Source of the DNA: Streptomyces albireticuli
Lineage (GTDB): Bacteria > Actinomycetota > Actinomycetes > Streptomycetales > Streptomycetaceae
Direction: 5' to 3'
NCBI RefSeq assembly: GCF_002192455.1
Contig: NZ_CP021744.1
Location: 7,712,501 to 7,776,500, forward strand
DNA: 64,000 bases
The translations under genes and the position numbers were made by a program. Within the stretch, counting starts at the first letter, position 1; each line of letters opens with the position of its first letter. Positions 45,158 to 54,201 of the stretch are shown in pieces. The notes beneath the pieces are model-generated. The model saw nothing but the letters and a program-made list of their open reading frames with translations, did no database searches and was not told where the DNA came from.

Positions 45158-46283
45158 GCAACGGGCCTACCGCGACGAGGTGCGCGCGCTGCTCGACACC
45201 GACGAGGTGCGCGCCGAGACCGCCGCGATCCGTACCCGCCCCGGCACCGAGGGCGGCCTCCTCGGCGTCTACCGCAGGCTGGGGGAGCGTCGGCTGCTGG
45301 CGCCGAACTGGCCCCGGGAGTACGGCGGGAGCGGGCGCGGCATCGCCGAGAAGGCCATCCTCACGGAGGAGCTGATCGCCCACGGTGTGCCCGACATCGC
45401 GCACACCCTCAGCGTCGACATCGTCGGCCTGGCCCTGCTGCTGTACGGCACCGACCGGCAGAAGGAGCGGCTGCTGCCGCCGATCGCGCGGGGCGAGAGC
45501 GTTGCCGGGGTGCTGTTCAGCGAGCCGGACGCCGGTTCCGACCTCAGCGCCCTGCGGACCCGCGCCGAGCGGGACGGCGACGGCTGGCGGCTCTCGGGCC
45601 GCAAGGTCTACAGCGCCAAGACCCACCTGGCGGACTTCGCGCTGTGCGCAGCCCGGACGACCGAGTCGGACGTCCGCTTCCACGGCATCACCGTCTTCCT
45701 GGTGCCCCTGCGCACCCCGGGCGTCGCCGTGGAGCCGCTGTGGAACATCGGCGACGAGCGGTTCAACGAGGTGACGCTCTCCGGCATCCGCGTCACCGAG
45801 GAGGACGTGCTCGGCACCGTCGACGACGGCTGGCGGATCATCGGCGAGGTGCTCGGCCTGGAGCGCACCGGCATCGAGTTCCAGGCCAAGGCGCGCCGCT
45901 GGCTGGACGCCGCCCTGGAGCGGACCGGCACCGCCGGGCTCACCCCCGCCGAGGCCGGCCGGCTGGTGGCACTCGACGCCGACGTACGCGCGGCCCGGCT
46001 GCTGGCCTGGCGGTGCGTGGACGACCTCCACGCCGGGCGGAGCGACGAGGTGCGTTCGGCGATGGCCAAGTACTGGGCGGGGGAGACGGGCCGTGAGGTC
46101 GCCCTCGCCGCGTCCGAGGCGGTGGGCCTGGACGCCCTGCTGGCCGGGGACGACGAGGAGAGCCTGGGGCACGGCGTGCTGGAAGCGGCCTGCCGGGAGG
46201 CGCCCGGCCTCACCCTGGCCTCGGGGACGTCCGAGGTCATGCTCACCGTCATCGCCTCCGCCGGCCTGGGACTGCTCGCCTGA
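45135..46283 (+). CDS. Acyl-CoA dehydrogenase-like flavoprotein 1
   Basis: A 382-residue acyl-CoA dehydrogenase family protein: EYGGSGRGIAEKAILTEEL, VLFSEPDAGSDLSALRTRAERDGDGW (FAD/substrate region, by residues about 120-145), and LERTGIEFQAKARRWLD. ATG 45135 has GGGAGG 8 bases upstream. The gene overlaps the thioesterase gene by 23 bases. Another family member follows at once, which suggests a heteromeric enzyme. In carrier-protein clusters such enzymes often desaturate carrier-bound acyl or aminoacyl groups; the substrate here is unknown. Confidence 0.88.
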   Translation: MDLAPTPEQRAYRDEVRALLDTDEVRAETAAIRTRPGTEGGLLGVYRRLGERRLLAPNWPREYGGSGRGIAEKAILTEELIAHGVPDIAHTLSVDIVGLALLLYGTDRQKERLLPPIARGESVAGVLFSEPDAGSDLSALRTRAERDGDGWRLSGRKVYSAKTHLADFALCAARTTESDVRFHGITVFLVPLRTPGVAVEPLWNIGDERFNEVTLSGIRVTEEDVLGTVDDGWRIIGEVLGLERTGIEFQAKARRWLDAALERTGTAGLTPAEAGRLVALDADVRAARLLAWRCVDDLHAGRSDEVRSAMAKYWAGETGREVALAASEAVGLDALLAGDDEESLGHGVLEAACREAPGLTLASGTSEVMLTVIASAGLGLLA

Positions 46284-46359
46284 GCGGCCGGAGCCTTTTG
46301 GGCGCTTCGCGCGCCGGACAGAGCCGAGCCACCGAGAGAACCGGAGAGACCGGACCGCC

Positions 46360-47487
46360 ATGGACGTCACACTCGCCGCGGAGCACCAGGAACTGCGCCG
46401 GCACGTCACCGAGACCCTGGGCGACGAGATCGCCCCGCTCATCCGCCGCATGGCCGACCGCCCCCGCCACGGTGCCGGGCCCGACGACAGCGAGATCCGC
46501 GCGCTGGTCTGGCAGGCGCTGCTGGGGACGGGCGCCCTGAGCCTCAACCAGTCGCCCGTCCCCGGCGACCGCCGTGGCCTGCGCGCCCTCGCCGTACTGG
46601 CCGAGCGGCTCGGCGAGGTCCTCTACCAGGGTCCGCTGCTGGACACGGTGCTCACGTCGGAGGCGCTGCTGCGCTGCGCGCCGGGGCCCGGACGCGACCG
46701 CTTCCTCAAGGAGATCGCCGGGGGCGCTTCCGTGGCCGCCGCGGTGCGCGACGGAGGCGTCCGCCCGTACGACGCCCCTCTCACGGCCGGCGCGGCGGGG
46801 GACACCGTCAGCGCCGAGCGGCGCTTCGTCGGCTTCGCGGCGGAGGCCGACTGGCTGCTGATCCCGGGCCTGACCGCCGACGGTGTCCACCGCACGGCCC
46901 TGGTACGGCGCGACCGGCCCGGCGTCCACCTGCGCAGGCACGAGGAGCTGGGCCGCGGCGAGCTGTACGCCGTGCGGCTGACGGACGCGCCGGTCGCCCT
47001 CTGGCTCACCCCCGAGGAGGACACGGAGGGCGCCCGGCACGAGCTGATCGCGTCCGCCCGTACCCTCCAGGCCGCCTACCTCGTCGGCCTCGGCCGGGGC
47101 GCCCTGCGGCTCGGCACCGACCGGCTCAAGGAGCGCCGGCAGTTCGGCGGCGCGCTGGCACGGCAGCAGGCGCCCGCCTTCCAGCTGGCCCGCCTGGCCA
47201 CCCGGGTCGACGCCGCCCACCTGCTCACCCAGCAGGCCGCCTGGGAGGGCGACACCGGCCGCGACCACCGCCTGACCGCCGGCCAGGCCCTGGCCATGGC
47301 CGCCGAACTGGCCCGGGACACCGGCCGCGACGTGCTCCACCTGCACGGCGCGCACGGCATGCTGGACGCCGGCGACGCCCAGCTGTTCTACCGGCGCGCG
47401 ACGGTGGAGTCACGGGTGCTCGGTTCGCCCGCCCAGGTGCGGGCCGACGTCCTCCCGCTGCTCCTGGCACGCCGCCCGGCGGACTGA
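46360..47487 (+). CDS. Acyl-CoA dehydrogenase-like flavoprotein 2
   Basis: A 375-residue, divergent member of the acyl-CoA dehydrogenase family. The N-terminal half is poorly conserved and lacks the clear SEPDAGSD-type motif seen in its partner; the C-terminal half shows GALRLGTDRLKERRQFGGALARQQAPAFQLA and the closing LHGAHGMLDAGDAQLFYRRA. Pairing of one typical and one degenerate subunit resembles alpha2-beta2 dehydrogenases. It ends the sulfation operon and probably the cluster; the next gene is convergent. Confidence 0.85.
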   Translation: MDVTLAAEHQELRRHVTETLGDEIAPLIRRMADRPRHGAGPDDSEIRALVWQALLGTGALSLNQSPVPGDRRGLRALAVLAERLGEVLYQGPLLDTVLTSEALLRCAPGPGRDRFLKEIAGGASVAAAVRDGGVRPYDAPLTAGAAGDTVSAERRFVGFAAEADWLLIPGLTADGVHRTALVRRDRPGVHLRRHEELGRGELYAVRLTDAPVALWLTPEEDTEGARHELIASARTLQAAYLVGLGRGALRLGTDRLKERRQFGGALARQQAPAFQLARLATRVDAAHLLTQQAAWEGDTGRDHRLTAGQALAMAAELARDTGRDVLHLHGAHGMLDAGDAQLFYRRATVESRVLGSPAQVRADVLPLLLARRPAD

Positions 47488-47562
47488 CACCGGGACGCGG
47501 GGCCCGTCACCGCGCGCGGGCGGAAGGGCGCGGCGACGGCACCCGGCGTGGTGCGGGGCCGG

Positions 47563-48528
47563 TCACCGGCCGCTCCGGCCGAACCGCGCGAGCGCTTCCA
47601 GGACCGCGTCCCGCATGGCGGGGCTGCCGGTGTGCCCCGAATCGTCGATCACTTTGAGTTCGGCGTCCGGCCACGCCTTGGCCAGCTCCCACGCGGTCTT
47701 CAACGGGCCGGCCAGGTCGAGCCGGCCGTGCACCAGGACCGCCGGGATACCGGCCAGCCGGTGTGCGTCACGGAGCAGCTGCCCGTCCTCGAGCCAGGCG
47801 TCGTGGGCGAAGTAGTGCGCGCAGATGCGGACGAAGGCCATCAGCGCGTCGTCGGGCTTGGCGCTGTAGTGGCCCGGACTACCGAGGGCCTCGTGGGCGA
47901 TGACGGCGTCCTCCCAAGCGCACCAGTCCCGCGCCGCCTTGGCCCGGACGGCCTCGTCCGGGCCGTTCAGCAGCCGGTCGTAGGCCGCCACGAGGTTCCC
48001 GTCGCGGTCGGACGGCGGCAGCGCGTCACGGAACGCCTCCCACGGGCCGGGCAGCAGACGGCCCACGCCGCGGTAGAGCCAGTCGATCTCCTCCGGCCGG
48101 GTCATGGTCACGCCGGCGAGGACGATCTCGGAGACCCGCTCGGGGTGGCGCTCGGCGTAGGCGAGGATCAGCGTCGAACCCCACGACCCGCCGTGGAGGA
48201 GCCAGCGCTCGACGCCCAGGTGCTCGCGCAGCCGCTCCATGTCGGCGACGAGGTGGTCGGTGGTGTTGTGCGCGAGGCCGACGGCCGGGTCGGAGGCATG
48301 GGGACGGCTCTCACCGCAGCCACGCTGGTCGAACAGGACGATCCGGTAGACCTCGGGGTCGAACATCGTCCGGCTGCCGCGGCGCCCGCCGTTGCCGGGG
48401 CCACCGTGCACGCACAGGGCCGCCTTGCCGTCGGGGTTCCCACTGGTCTCCCAGTAGATCCGGTTCCCGTCGCCGACATCGAGGAGACCGTGCGCGTACG
48501 GCTCGATGGGCGGGAACGGCTGGGCCAT
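47563..48528 (-). CDS. pip: Proline iminopeptidase
   Basis: A 321-residue alpha/beta hydrolase of peptidase family S33. It shows CVHGGPGNGGRRGSRTMFDP (oxyanion region), LFDQRGCGESRPHA and the nucleophile motif HGGSWGSTLILAYAE, all typical of Pip, which removes N-terminal proline. AGGAGGAC precedes ATG 48528. It is convergent to the last cluster gene and probably not part of the pathway, though a peptide-trimming role cannot be excluded. Confidence 0.9.
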   Translation of the reverse strand: MAQPFPPIEPYAHGLLDVGDGNRIYWETSGNPDGKAALCVHGGPGNGGRRGSRTMFDPEVYRIVLFDQRGCGESRPHASDPAVGLAHNTTDHLVADMERLREHLGVERWLLHGGSWGSTLILAYAERHPERVSEIVLAGVTMTRPEEIDWLYRGVGRLLPGPWEAFRDALPPSDRDGNLVAAYDRLLNGPDEAVRAKAARDWCAWEDAVIAHEALGSPGHYSAKPDDALMAFVRICAHYFAHDAWLEDGQLLRDAHRLAGIPAVLVHGRLDLAGPLKTAWELAKAWPDAELKVIDDSGHTGSPAMRDAVLEALARFGRSGR

Positions 48529-48656
48529 GACGGTCCTCCTGACGGCGCGACGGGTCACCTGGTGAGGCTAGCCGACGGCCGGAGAGGTCTGCCGGTCCGC
48601 GGGTGTGCGGTCGGCTCGGCCGGCGCGCGTCCCGTCCTCCCCTCGCGGCGCGGTCC

Positions 48657-49610
48657 TCAGGTGGTGGGGGACTTGCGCCGGGCGCGGGAGGCGCGGAGGT
48701 CGGCGGCGTTGCCGCGGGTGTCGGGGTCCTCGTCAGGGGCGGAACGGGCGGGTGGCCGCCCGCTGCCGCGCCGGCCCGCGCGGACGGGCCGGCCCAGGGT
48801 GACTCCGGCCAGGACCAGGGCGAGTCCGCACAGCTGCCGGAAGGTCAGCACCTCGGCGGCGACCACCGTGCCGAGCAGCACGCCCGTGACGGGGTTGAGC
48901 AGTCCGATCAGGCCGACCGTTCCCGCGGGCAGGTGCCGCAGCCCGGCGAACCAGGCGGCGAAGGCCAGCGCGGTGGCGACCAGGGTGACGTAGCCGAACG
49001 CGAGGAGCGCCGACGGGGAGAGCGCCGGGGGAGGGCCCTCCACGACCGCGGCGGCGGGGAGCAGGAACAGGCTTCCCGCGGTGAGTTGCCAGGCGGTCGA
49101 GGCGAGCACATCGGTGTCGGCGCTCCACCGTTTGGCCAGGATGTGGCCGAAGGACGACACGAGCACGGCGGCGAGCGAGGCGAGGACCCCCGGCACGCTC
49201 ACTCTCTCCGCCCCGGTGAGCAGCATGAGGCACACCCCGGCGAGCCCGATCGCGGCGCCGGTCAGGTGGGTGGCCCGCGGGCGCTCGGACACCAGGGGCC
49301 AGGCTATGAGCATCATCGTCAGCGGGGACACGGCCATGACGGTCGCGGCGACGCTCGTCGGCAGCAGCTGGGATGCGACGTAGACGAGGACGAAGAAGAC
49401 GCTCACGTTGAGCAGCCCGAGCACCGCCGACCGCCACCACCACGCACCACGCGGCCGCTGCCGGGACAGGGCCAGCAGGACGAGGCCGGCGGGCAGTGCG
49501 CGCAGAGCGGCTCCGTAGAGCGGGTGCTCCGCGGGGAGGTACTCGTGCGTGACGAAGTAGTTGGTACCCCATGCCACCGGTGCGAGCGCGGTCAGCGACA
49601 CCCAGCGCAT
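48657..49610 (-). CDS. EamA/DMT-family transporter
   Basis: A 317-residue membrane protein with ten hydrophobic segments and two EamA repeats (WVSLTALAPVAWGTNYFVTHEYL at the start; GLLNPVTGVLLGTVVAAEVLTFRQ in the second repeat). Such proteins export amino acids or small metabolites. The C-terminal 45 residues are charged and disordered-looking. It is divergent from a MarR regulator with a double palindrome between them, so it is probably controlled by that regulator and induced by its own substrate. Confidence 0.88.
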   Translation of the reverse strand: MRWVSLTALAPVAWGTNYFVTHEYLPAEHPLYGAALRALPAGLVLLALSRQRPRGAWWWRSAVLGLLNVSVFFVLVYVASQLLPTSVAATVMAVSPLTMMLIAWPLVSERPRATHLTGAAIGLAGVCLMLLTGAERVSVPGVLASLAAVLVSSFGHILAKRWSADTDVLASTAWQLTAGSLFLLPAAAVVEGPPPALSPSALLAFGYVTLVATALAFAAWFAGLRHLPAGTVGLIGLLNPVTGVLLGTVVAAEVLTFRQLCGLALVLAGVTLGRPVRAGRRGSGRPPARSAPDEDPDTRGNAADLRASRARRKSPTT

Positions 49611-49613
49611 ATC

Positions 49614-49650
49614 AGCTTCCATGGAAGGTAATGTAACTTCCATGGAAGCT
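49614..49650. promoter_or_regulatory. Double palindrome, probable MarR operator
   Basis: TTCCATGGAA occurs twice (49617-49626 and 49638-49647) with centres 21 bp apart, two helical turns. The whole element is a 13-bp inverted repeat, AGCTTCCATGGAA to TTCCATGGAAGCT. A third partial copy, CCATGGAA, lies at 49661-49668. It sits exactly between the EamA and MarR start codons. Confidence 0.7.
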
Positions 49651-49662
49651 ATCCTGGTGACC

Positions 49663-50187
49663 ATGGAAGAAGACAGGCAGCCGATGGACCGTGTGGCACG
49701 CATCCAGGCCGACTGGCACCGGGAGCGGCCCGACCTCGACGTCACCCCGCAAGCGGTGATCGGCCGGTTGCACCGCCTGGCGGGCCGGCTCACCGAGGAG
49801 CTCTGCCTCGTGTACCGCCGCTACGGCCTCGGTGAGGGGGAGTTCGACGTCCTGTGCGCCCTGCGCCGCGCCGGCGAGCCCTACGAACGGGCGCCGGGCG
49901 AGCTCGCCGCGCACACCATGGTCACCACCGGCGCGATGACCAAGAGGATCGACCGCCTGGAGCGGGCCGGCCTCGTCACCCGCCGCCGCTCCCGCGACGA
50001 TCAGCGCGGCCGGATCGTCGCCCTCACCGAGCCCGGGCGGCAACTGATCGACCAGGCGTTCACCGACCACATGCGCAATGAACGCCACCTGCTGGATCTC
50101 CTGACACCCGCCGAGGCCGAGGCGCTCGAAACGCTGCTCACGGCCTGGCTCTCCCGCATGGAACATCCGGCCGGCAGCGCTGATTGA
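49663..50187 (+). CDS. MarR-family transcriptional regulator
   Basis: A 174-residue winged-helix protein: GEGEFDVLCALRRAGEPYE, LAAHTMVTTGAMTKRIDRLERAGLVTRR (recognition helix and wing, residues about 85-112) and RIVALTEPGRQLIDQAF. In-frame ATGs at 49642, 49663 and 49684 are all possible starts; 49663 keeps the operator outside the gene. MarR proteins usually repress a neighbouring efflux gene and let go when a small ligand binds. A perfect hairpin follows the stop. Confidence 0.9.
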   Translation: MEEDRQPMDRVARIQADWHRERPDLDVTPQAVIGRLHRLAGRLTEELCLVYRRYGLGEGEFDVLCALRRAGEPYERAPGELAAHTMVTTGAMTKRIDRLERAGLVTRRRSRDDQRGRIVALTEPGRQLIDQAFTDHMRNERHLLDLLTPAEAEALETLLTAWLSRMEHPAGSAD

Positions 50188-50199
50188 CGGGTCGCCCTG

Positions 50200-50231
50200 C
50201 TCCTGGCCCGCCGGCGGCGGCGGGCCAGGAG
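50200..50231 (+). terminator. Perfect 14-bp stem terminator after the MarR gene
   Basis: CTCCTGGCCCGCCG and CGGCGGGCCAGGAG flank a 4-base loop (GCGG), 13 bases past the MarR stop. Confidence 0.8.
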
Positions 50232-50331
50232 GCTCCGGGCGGAGTCGGGCGTAAAGACGGAAAGGCGGATCGGCAAGCGGCGAACGGCCGGGCTGCCGCC
50301 GTCCGGCGGCCCCGTGCCGTCGATATGCCGG

Positions 50332-50688
50332 TCAGGCCTTTCGGACCACGCTGGACTTGAGCTGCATCGCGCCGAAGCCGTCGATCTTGCAGTCGATGTC
50401 GTGGCCGTCCGTGCCGTTCACGAGACGGATGTTGCGCACCTTGGTGCCGGCCTTGATCCCGGTCGGGCTTCCCTTGACCTTCAGGCTCTTGACGACGGTG
50501 ACCGTGTCGCCGTCGGCGAGCACGTTGCCGACCGAATCCTTGATCACACCGTCCTCGGTACCGGCGGCCTCGGATGCGGCGGCCGGGAGCGACCACTCGT
50601 GCCCGCATTCCGGGCAGATCAGGAGCGCGCCCATTTCGTAGGTGTACGCGCTGGAGCATTCGGGGCACGGGGGCAGGGTCTCGTTCAC
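50332..50688 (-). CDS. PhnA/YjdM-like zinc-ribbon protein
   Basis: A 118-residue protein with an N-terminal zinc ribbon (PPCPECSSAYTYEMGALLICPECGHEW) and the conserved PhnA core VKDSVGNVLADGDTV-like segment reading IKDSVGNVLADGDTVTVVKSLKVKG, then DIDCKIDGFGAMQLKSSVV. It was named for alkylphosphonate use but its biochemical role is unknown. The GTG at 50688 matches the usual start of the family; GTG 50706 is an alternative. It stands alone. Confidence 0.85.
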   Translation of the reverse strand: MNETLPPCPECSSAYTYEMGALLICPECGHEWSLPAAASEAAGTEDGVIKDSVGNVLADGDTVTVVKSLKVKGSPTGIKAGTKVRNIRLVNGTDGHDIDCKIDGFGAMQLKSSVVRKA

Positions 50689-50931
50689 CGGAGGAGTGTA
50701 TTTCACCTGCGGAAGGTGATCGACGAGCGAGCACGCCCGGACCGGGCGGCGGCCGGCGCCACCTGCTGGCACCCCCACCCGCAGAGGGAGCGCGACCCCC
50801 TCCCGCAGGAGGGGGTCGTGTGGACCGCGGGAGAAGCCGAAGGGCCTTTCGGGCGACGATTCCCCGCCGCGAGAACTGAAAAAATCCGGGCACCGGACCG
50901 GAAATTCTCGCACCCACGGCAGAGGCAAAGA

Positions 50932-52926
50932 ATGAGAAATGCAGGACGCCGCCCCGTCATACCCCGCGTCATCACGACGGTCATGGCATCGGCCGTGGTA
51001 TTCGCCGTCACCGGCGAATCCACCGCCCTCGCCGCCCCGCCGGACAAGCCGGGCAGTGCGGCCGTCGCCCCGCAGGCGCACGCCGACGAGTACACCCATA
51101 TCGTGGTGGACAAGCGGCCCCGGGGAGAAGCGAATCCCGACGAATTGCGCGAGTCCCTGAACAGGAACGGCCTCCAGACCTCGAAGAACCGCTGGCTCGC
51201 GGAAGGAAAGGACGTGGAGACCGAACTGCGGAGGATGGGTTCGGGATACTCGAAACACGGGCACCACGAGCACGTCTTCATGTGGGATTCCACGAAAAAG
51301 GGCATCGAGGGCGGCAACGCCATCGAGGGCAACGGGGACGCCGTCCGGGTCAAGATCCGGTGGGACGCGCTGCAGAAGGACGGCAACTTCCTCAGCGGCA
51401 CGCTCAAGGGGGACCACGGCGGCGGCCCGCTCGGCGGCGCGTCGACCAACGGCGCCTGGGCGTACAAGGGGGACATACCCCGGAAGTACCTGTTCATCGT
51501 GGGGGTCGACGACCCCGCCCACCCCGGCATGAGCCAGTGGCTCGCCGGGAAGGGCTGGCCCGACGGCACCGGCGTGTGCGGCACCGGCGGCGCGTCGGGC
51601 AGGGCGAAGCGTTCGGCCGACGCCTGCGGCATCGCGGCCGCCGACGATGCCAAGGTCGCCCGTACCCAGCGGGAACGCCTGCGCGCGCAGGGCGCCGACG
51701 TCGAGTACGTCACCTCCCTGGAGGAGTTCGAGAAGAACCCCAAGGCGCTGATGTCACCACTGCGCGAGACCAACAAGGTCCTCACCGGCGCCGCGGCCAC
51801 CGAGCTCGGCGCGAAGGACTTCGAGACGTTCTCCACCCAGGTCACCGAAGCCCTCGGCCGTGACCTGACAGCCGTGCACGGACTCACCACCGACACGGGC
51901 CTGCTCGCGAAGGTGGGCCGCCAGGTCGGCCGGGCCGGCGAGCTGGGCGTCAAGATCCTGCCGTACGCGGGGATCGCCGCCACCGGCTACGCCGTCGCCG
52001 AGGACGCCAAGGCCGGGGACTACGGGAACCTCGCCTTCGACTCGGTCGCCGAGGGCCTCCAGGTCGCCATGGTCGCCCAGCCCGAGCTCACGCCGCTCCT
52101 CGAACCCGCCCTGCTGGCCGAGCAGCTGGCACAGCTCGTGTACGACGAGGTCGCCGGATGGATCGCGGAGCAGAAGCAGCTCGACCACGACCGCGGTCAG
52201 TGGAACGACGCAGTCAAGGACCTGGTGGCGCACCGTGACACGCAGTGGCGCGACCGCCTCGAAGGCCAGGCGCTCCAGGAACTCTTCCCCCAGCTCAACG
52301 AGAAGTTCAACCGCGTCCTGACGTCCGACGTGGTCACCCTCGGCAAGTGGGCCAAGGCCAAGAAGGCGGCCGTCTCCCGGATCGCCGAGAAGTCCCGGGC
52401 CGGCGCCGCCTCCGCCGAGGAGAAGCAGCGCATCAGCACGCACGAGTCCGCGCTGAAGAAGAAGATCGACGCGAAGATGTGGGAACAGCAGGACGCCCGC
52501 ACCGAGCTCTACGCCCAGGAGATCGTCAAGGTCGCCACGGGGGCCTTCGCCGCCGTGCTCCAGCCCGGAAAGAACGGCAAGAGCGGTTTCGACACCTTCA
52601 ACGACCACTTCGTCGACAAGAGCGCGAAGCCGTATCTGGACAAGCTGATCGGCAAGATCTCCGAGGACGAGTTCCGCGCCAGCGGGGCCAGGGAGTGGGG
52701 CCAGCGGGAGCTCAACCGCCGTCAGGCGCGCTGGAAGAGCATGACGGACGGCAAGCTCGCCGAGGTGCGCAAGGCCCTGTCCGGCGCGGGCCGGACCACG
52801 CTGTCCGGGGAGGACCTGCGGAAGATGCAGCAGCGGTACTTCCCGGCGAAGGAGGTCTTCCGCGACCCGGAGCGCGACCGGGAGCGGATCTTCCAGGAGC
52901 TCGTACGGGACCAGCGGAAGCCCTGA
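50932..52926 (+). CDS. Large exported protein of unknown function (664 residues)
   Basis: ATG 50932 opens a signal peptide (MRNAGRRPVIPRVITTVMAS, then AVVFAVTG, cleavage near ALAAPP). The next 200 residues form a domain starting YTHIVVDKRPRGEANPDELRE with GSGYSKHGHHEHVFMWDS and GDHGGGPLGGASTNGAWAYKG. The order of motifs loosely recalls secreted ADP-ribosyltransferases but I do not claim it. Residues 230-664 are mostly long charged helices, with one hydrophobic stretch (ILPYAGIAATGYAVAEDA). The low GC of the first 80 bases and good GAGGCAAAG site support the start. It may be an extracellular toxin-like or matrix protein. Confidence 0.7.
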   Translation: MRNAGRRPVIPRVITTVMASAVVFAVTGESTALAAPPDKPGSAAVAPQAHADEYTHIVVDKRPRGEANPDELRESLNRNGLQTSKNRWLAEGKDVETELRRMGSGYSKHGHHEHVFMWDSTKKGIEGGNAIEGNGDAVRVKIRWDALQKDGNFLSGTLKGDHGGGPLGGASTNGAWAYKGDIPRKYLFIVGVDDPAHPGMSQWLAGKGWPDGTGVCGTGGASGRAKRSADACGIAAADDAKVARTQRERLRAQGADVEYVTSLEEFEKNPKALMSPLRETNKVLTGAAATELGAKDFETFSTQVTEALGRDLTAVHGLTTDTGLLAKVGRQVGRAGELGVKILPYAGIAATGYAVAEDAKAGDYGNLAFDSVAEGLQVAMVAQPELTPLLEPALLAEQLAQLVYDEVAGWIAEQKQLDHDRGQWNDAVKDLVAHRDTQWRDRLEGQALQELFPQLNEKFNRVLTSDVVTLGKWAKAKKAAVSRIAEKSRAGAASAEEKQRISTHESALKKKIDAKMWEQQDARTELYAQEIVKVATGAFAAVLQPGKNGKSGFDTFNDHFVDKSAKPYLDKLIGKISEDEFRASGAREWGQRELNRRQARWKSMTDGKLAEVRKALSGAGRTTLSGEDLRKMQQRYFPAKEVFRDPERDRERIFQELVRDQRKP

Positions 52927-53022
52927 GGGGCCGCGGCGCCCGGCAAGGTCGACGGCGCTGTCCGGAGGATAGACTTCACCACCCATCCGGACATAGTGTG
53001 ATCATCTGAAGGGTGCACGGGC

Positions 53023-54201
53023 ATGGAGTGGTACACCGCGCTGTGCAACAGCCGGTGGAAGAACACCGTCCTGGCGGTGGTCTACGGCATCCCGCTCGTC
53101 GACATCGCGCTGGTCGTCCCGGACGCGGGGCTCGTCCCGAACCGGACCGCGGGTGTGCTGGTGTCCCTCGCCATCGCGGTGACCACGGTGTGGCGCGAAC
53201 GCCTCCTCCTGCCCTACAGCGTGCTCTCCGCCGCCGGCGTGATGGTCACCGGCCATCTGCTGAGCACCACGGTGGCCTGCTACACCGCGGTCCGCGGGGG
53301 CCGCTCCGTACTGGCCGCCGGCCTGGTGCTCGTCTCCCTGGTCTTCGCGCTCGCGACGCCCGAGGCGCTCATCGCGCACGCCCCGCACCCGGAGGCCACC
53401 TTCTCCGGCGCCGCGGTCATCGTGCTCGTCCCCGTGCTCATGGGCTGCCTGGCCAAGGCCAACAAGAGGATGGCCGAGCTCACCGCCGAACGGCAGGCCA
53501 GGGAAGCCCTCCTCCAGGAAGGCCGGCTCCGCGAGGCCGCCCTGCGCCAGCGCGAACGGCTCGTGCGCGACATCCACGACGGGGTCGGGCGGCAGATCAC
53601 CCTCATGGTGCTCCAGGCCGGAGCCATCGCGGTCCGCAAGGACGCCCCGGCACCCGTCAAGGACGGGTGCCGGGTCATCTCCGACGCGGGGCGCGACGCC
53701 GTCCACGCCCTGCGCGAGATCGTCACCCTCGCGAAGACGCCCGACCCCGGCGAGGTGCCGCCGGCCGAACGCCGGCACACCCTGGCGGACCTCGCCCCCG
53801 TGATCGGCCGCTACCGCGGCGGCGGCCGCCTGATCACCATCAATGTCCACATCTCCCCGGTCCCGCCCGACCCGGCCGCCCAGGACCTCGCCTACAAGGT
53901 CGTCACGGAAGGGCTGAGCAACGCCGCGCGCCACGCCCGCAGCGCCGCCGTCGACATCCGGATCCACCAGACCGGCACCGAGCTGACCGTCACCGTGTCC
54001 AACGGGACGCCGCCGCCGGACGGCGATCCGCTGCCCGGCACCGGCCACGGCCTGGCCTGGCTCCGCGAAGAGGTCCGGTCCGCGGGCGGCACCCTGACGA
54101 CGGCCCCCGTACCCGGCGGGGGATTCGTCCTGGAGGCCCGGCTGCCGCTGTCCGGCGACGACACCCACCGCCCCGCTTCCCCCACCCCGGAGATCCCATG
54201 A
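53023..54201 (+). CDS. Sensor histidine kinase (NarL-type two-component system)
   Basis: A 392-residue membrane kinase: about five hydrophobic segments in the first 150 residues, a coiled helix, then the HisKA_3 motif RLVRDIHDGVGRQITLMVLQ (His185) and an ATPase domain with EGLSNAARHARSAAV and GTGHGLAWLREEVRSAGG. The signal is unknown. Its stop overlaps the response regulator start by four bases (ATGA), so the pair is co-translated. The exported 664-residue protein lies just upstream and could be a target. Confidence 0.93.
   Translation: MEWYTALCNSRWKNTVLAVVYGIPLVDIALVVPDAGLVPNRTAGVLVSLAIAVTTVWRERLLLPYSVLSAAGVMVTGHLLSTTVACYTAVRGGRSVLAAGLVLVSLVFALATPEALIAHAPHPEATFSGAAVIVLVPVLMGCLAKANKRMAELTAERQAREALLQEGRLREAALRQRERLVRDIHDGVGRQITLMVLQAGAIAVRKDAPAPVKDGCRVISDAGRDAVHALREIVTLAKTPDPGEVPPAERRHTLADLAPVIGRYRGGGRLITINVHISPVPPDPAAQDLAYKVVTEGLSNAARHARSAAVDIRIHQTGTELTVTVSNGTPPPDGDPLPGTGHGLAWLREEVRSAGGTLTTAPVPGGGFVLEARLPLSGDDTHRPASPTPEIP

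Noticed and set aside
50932..51560. ADP-ribosyltransferase assignment for the exported protein
   Set aside because: Only a loose resemblance in motif order; no clear catalytic R-S-E or H-Y-E signature could be fixed by eye.
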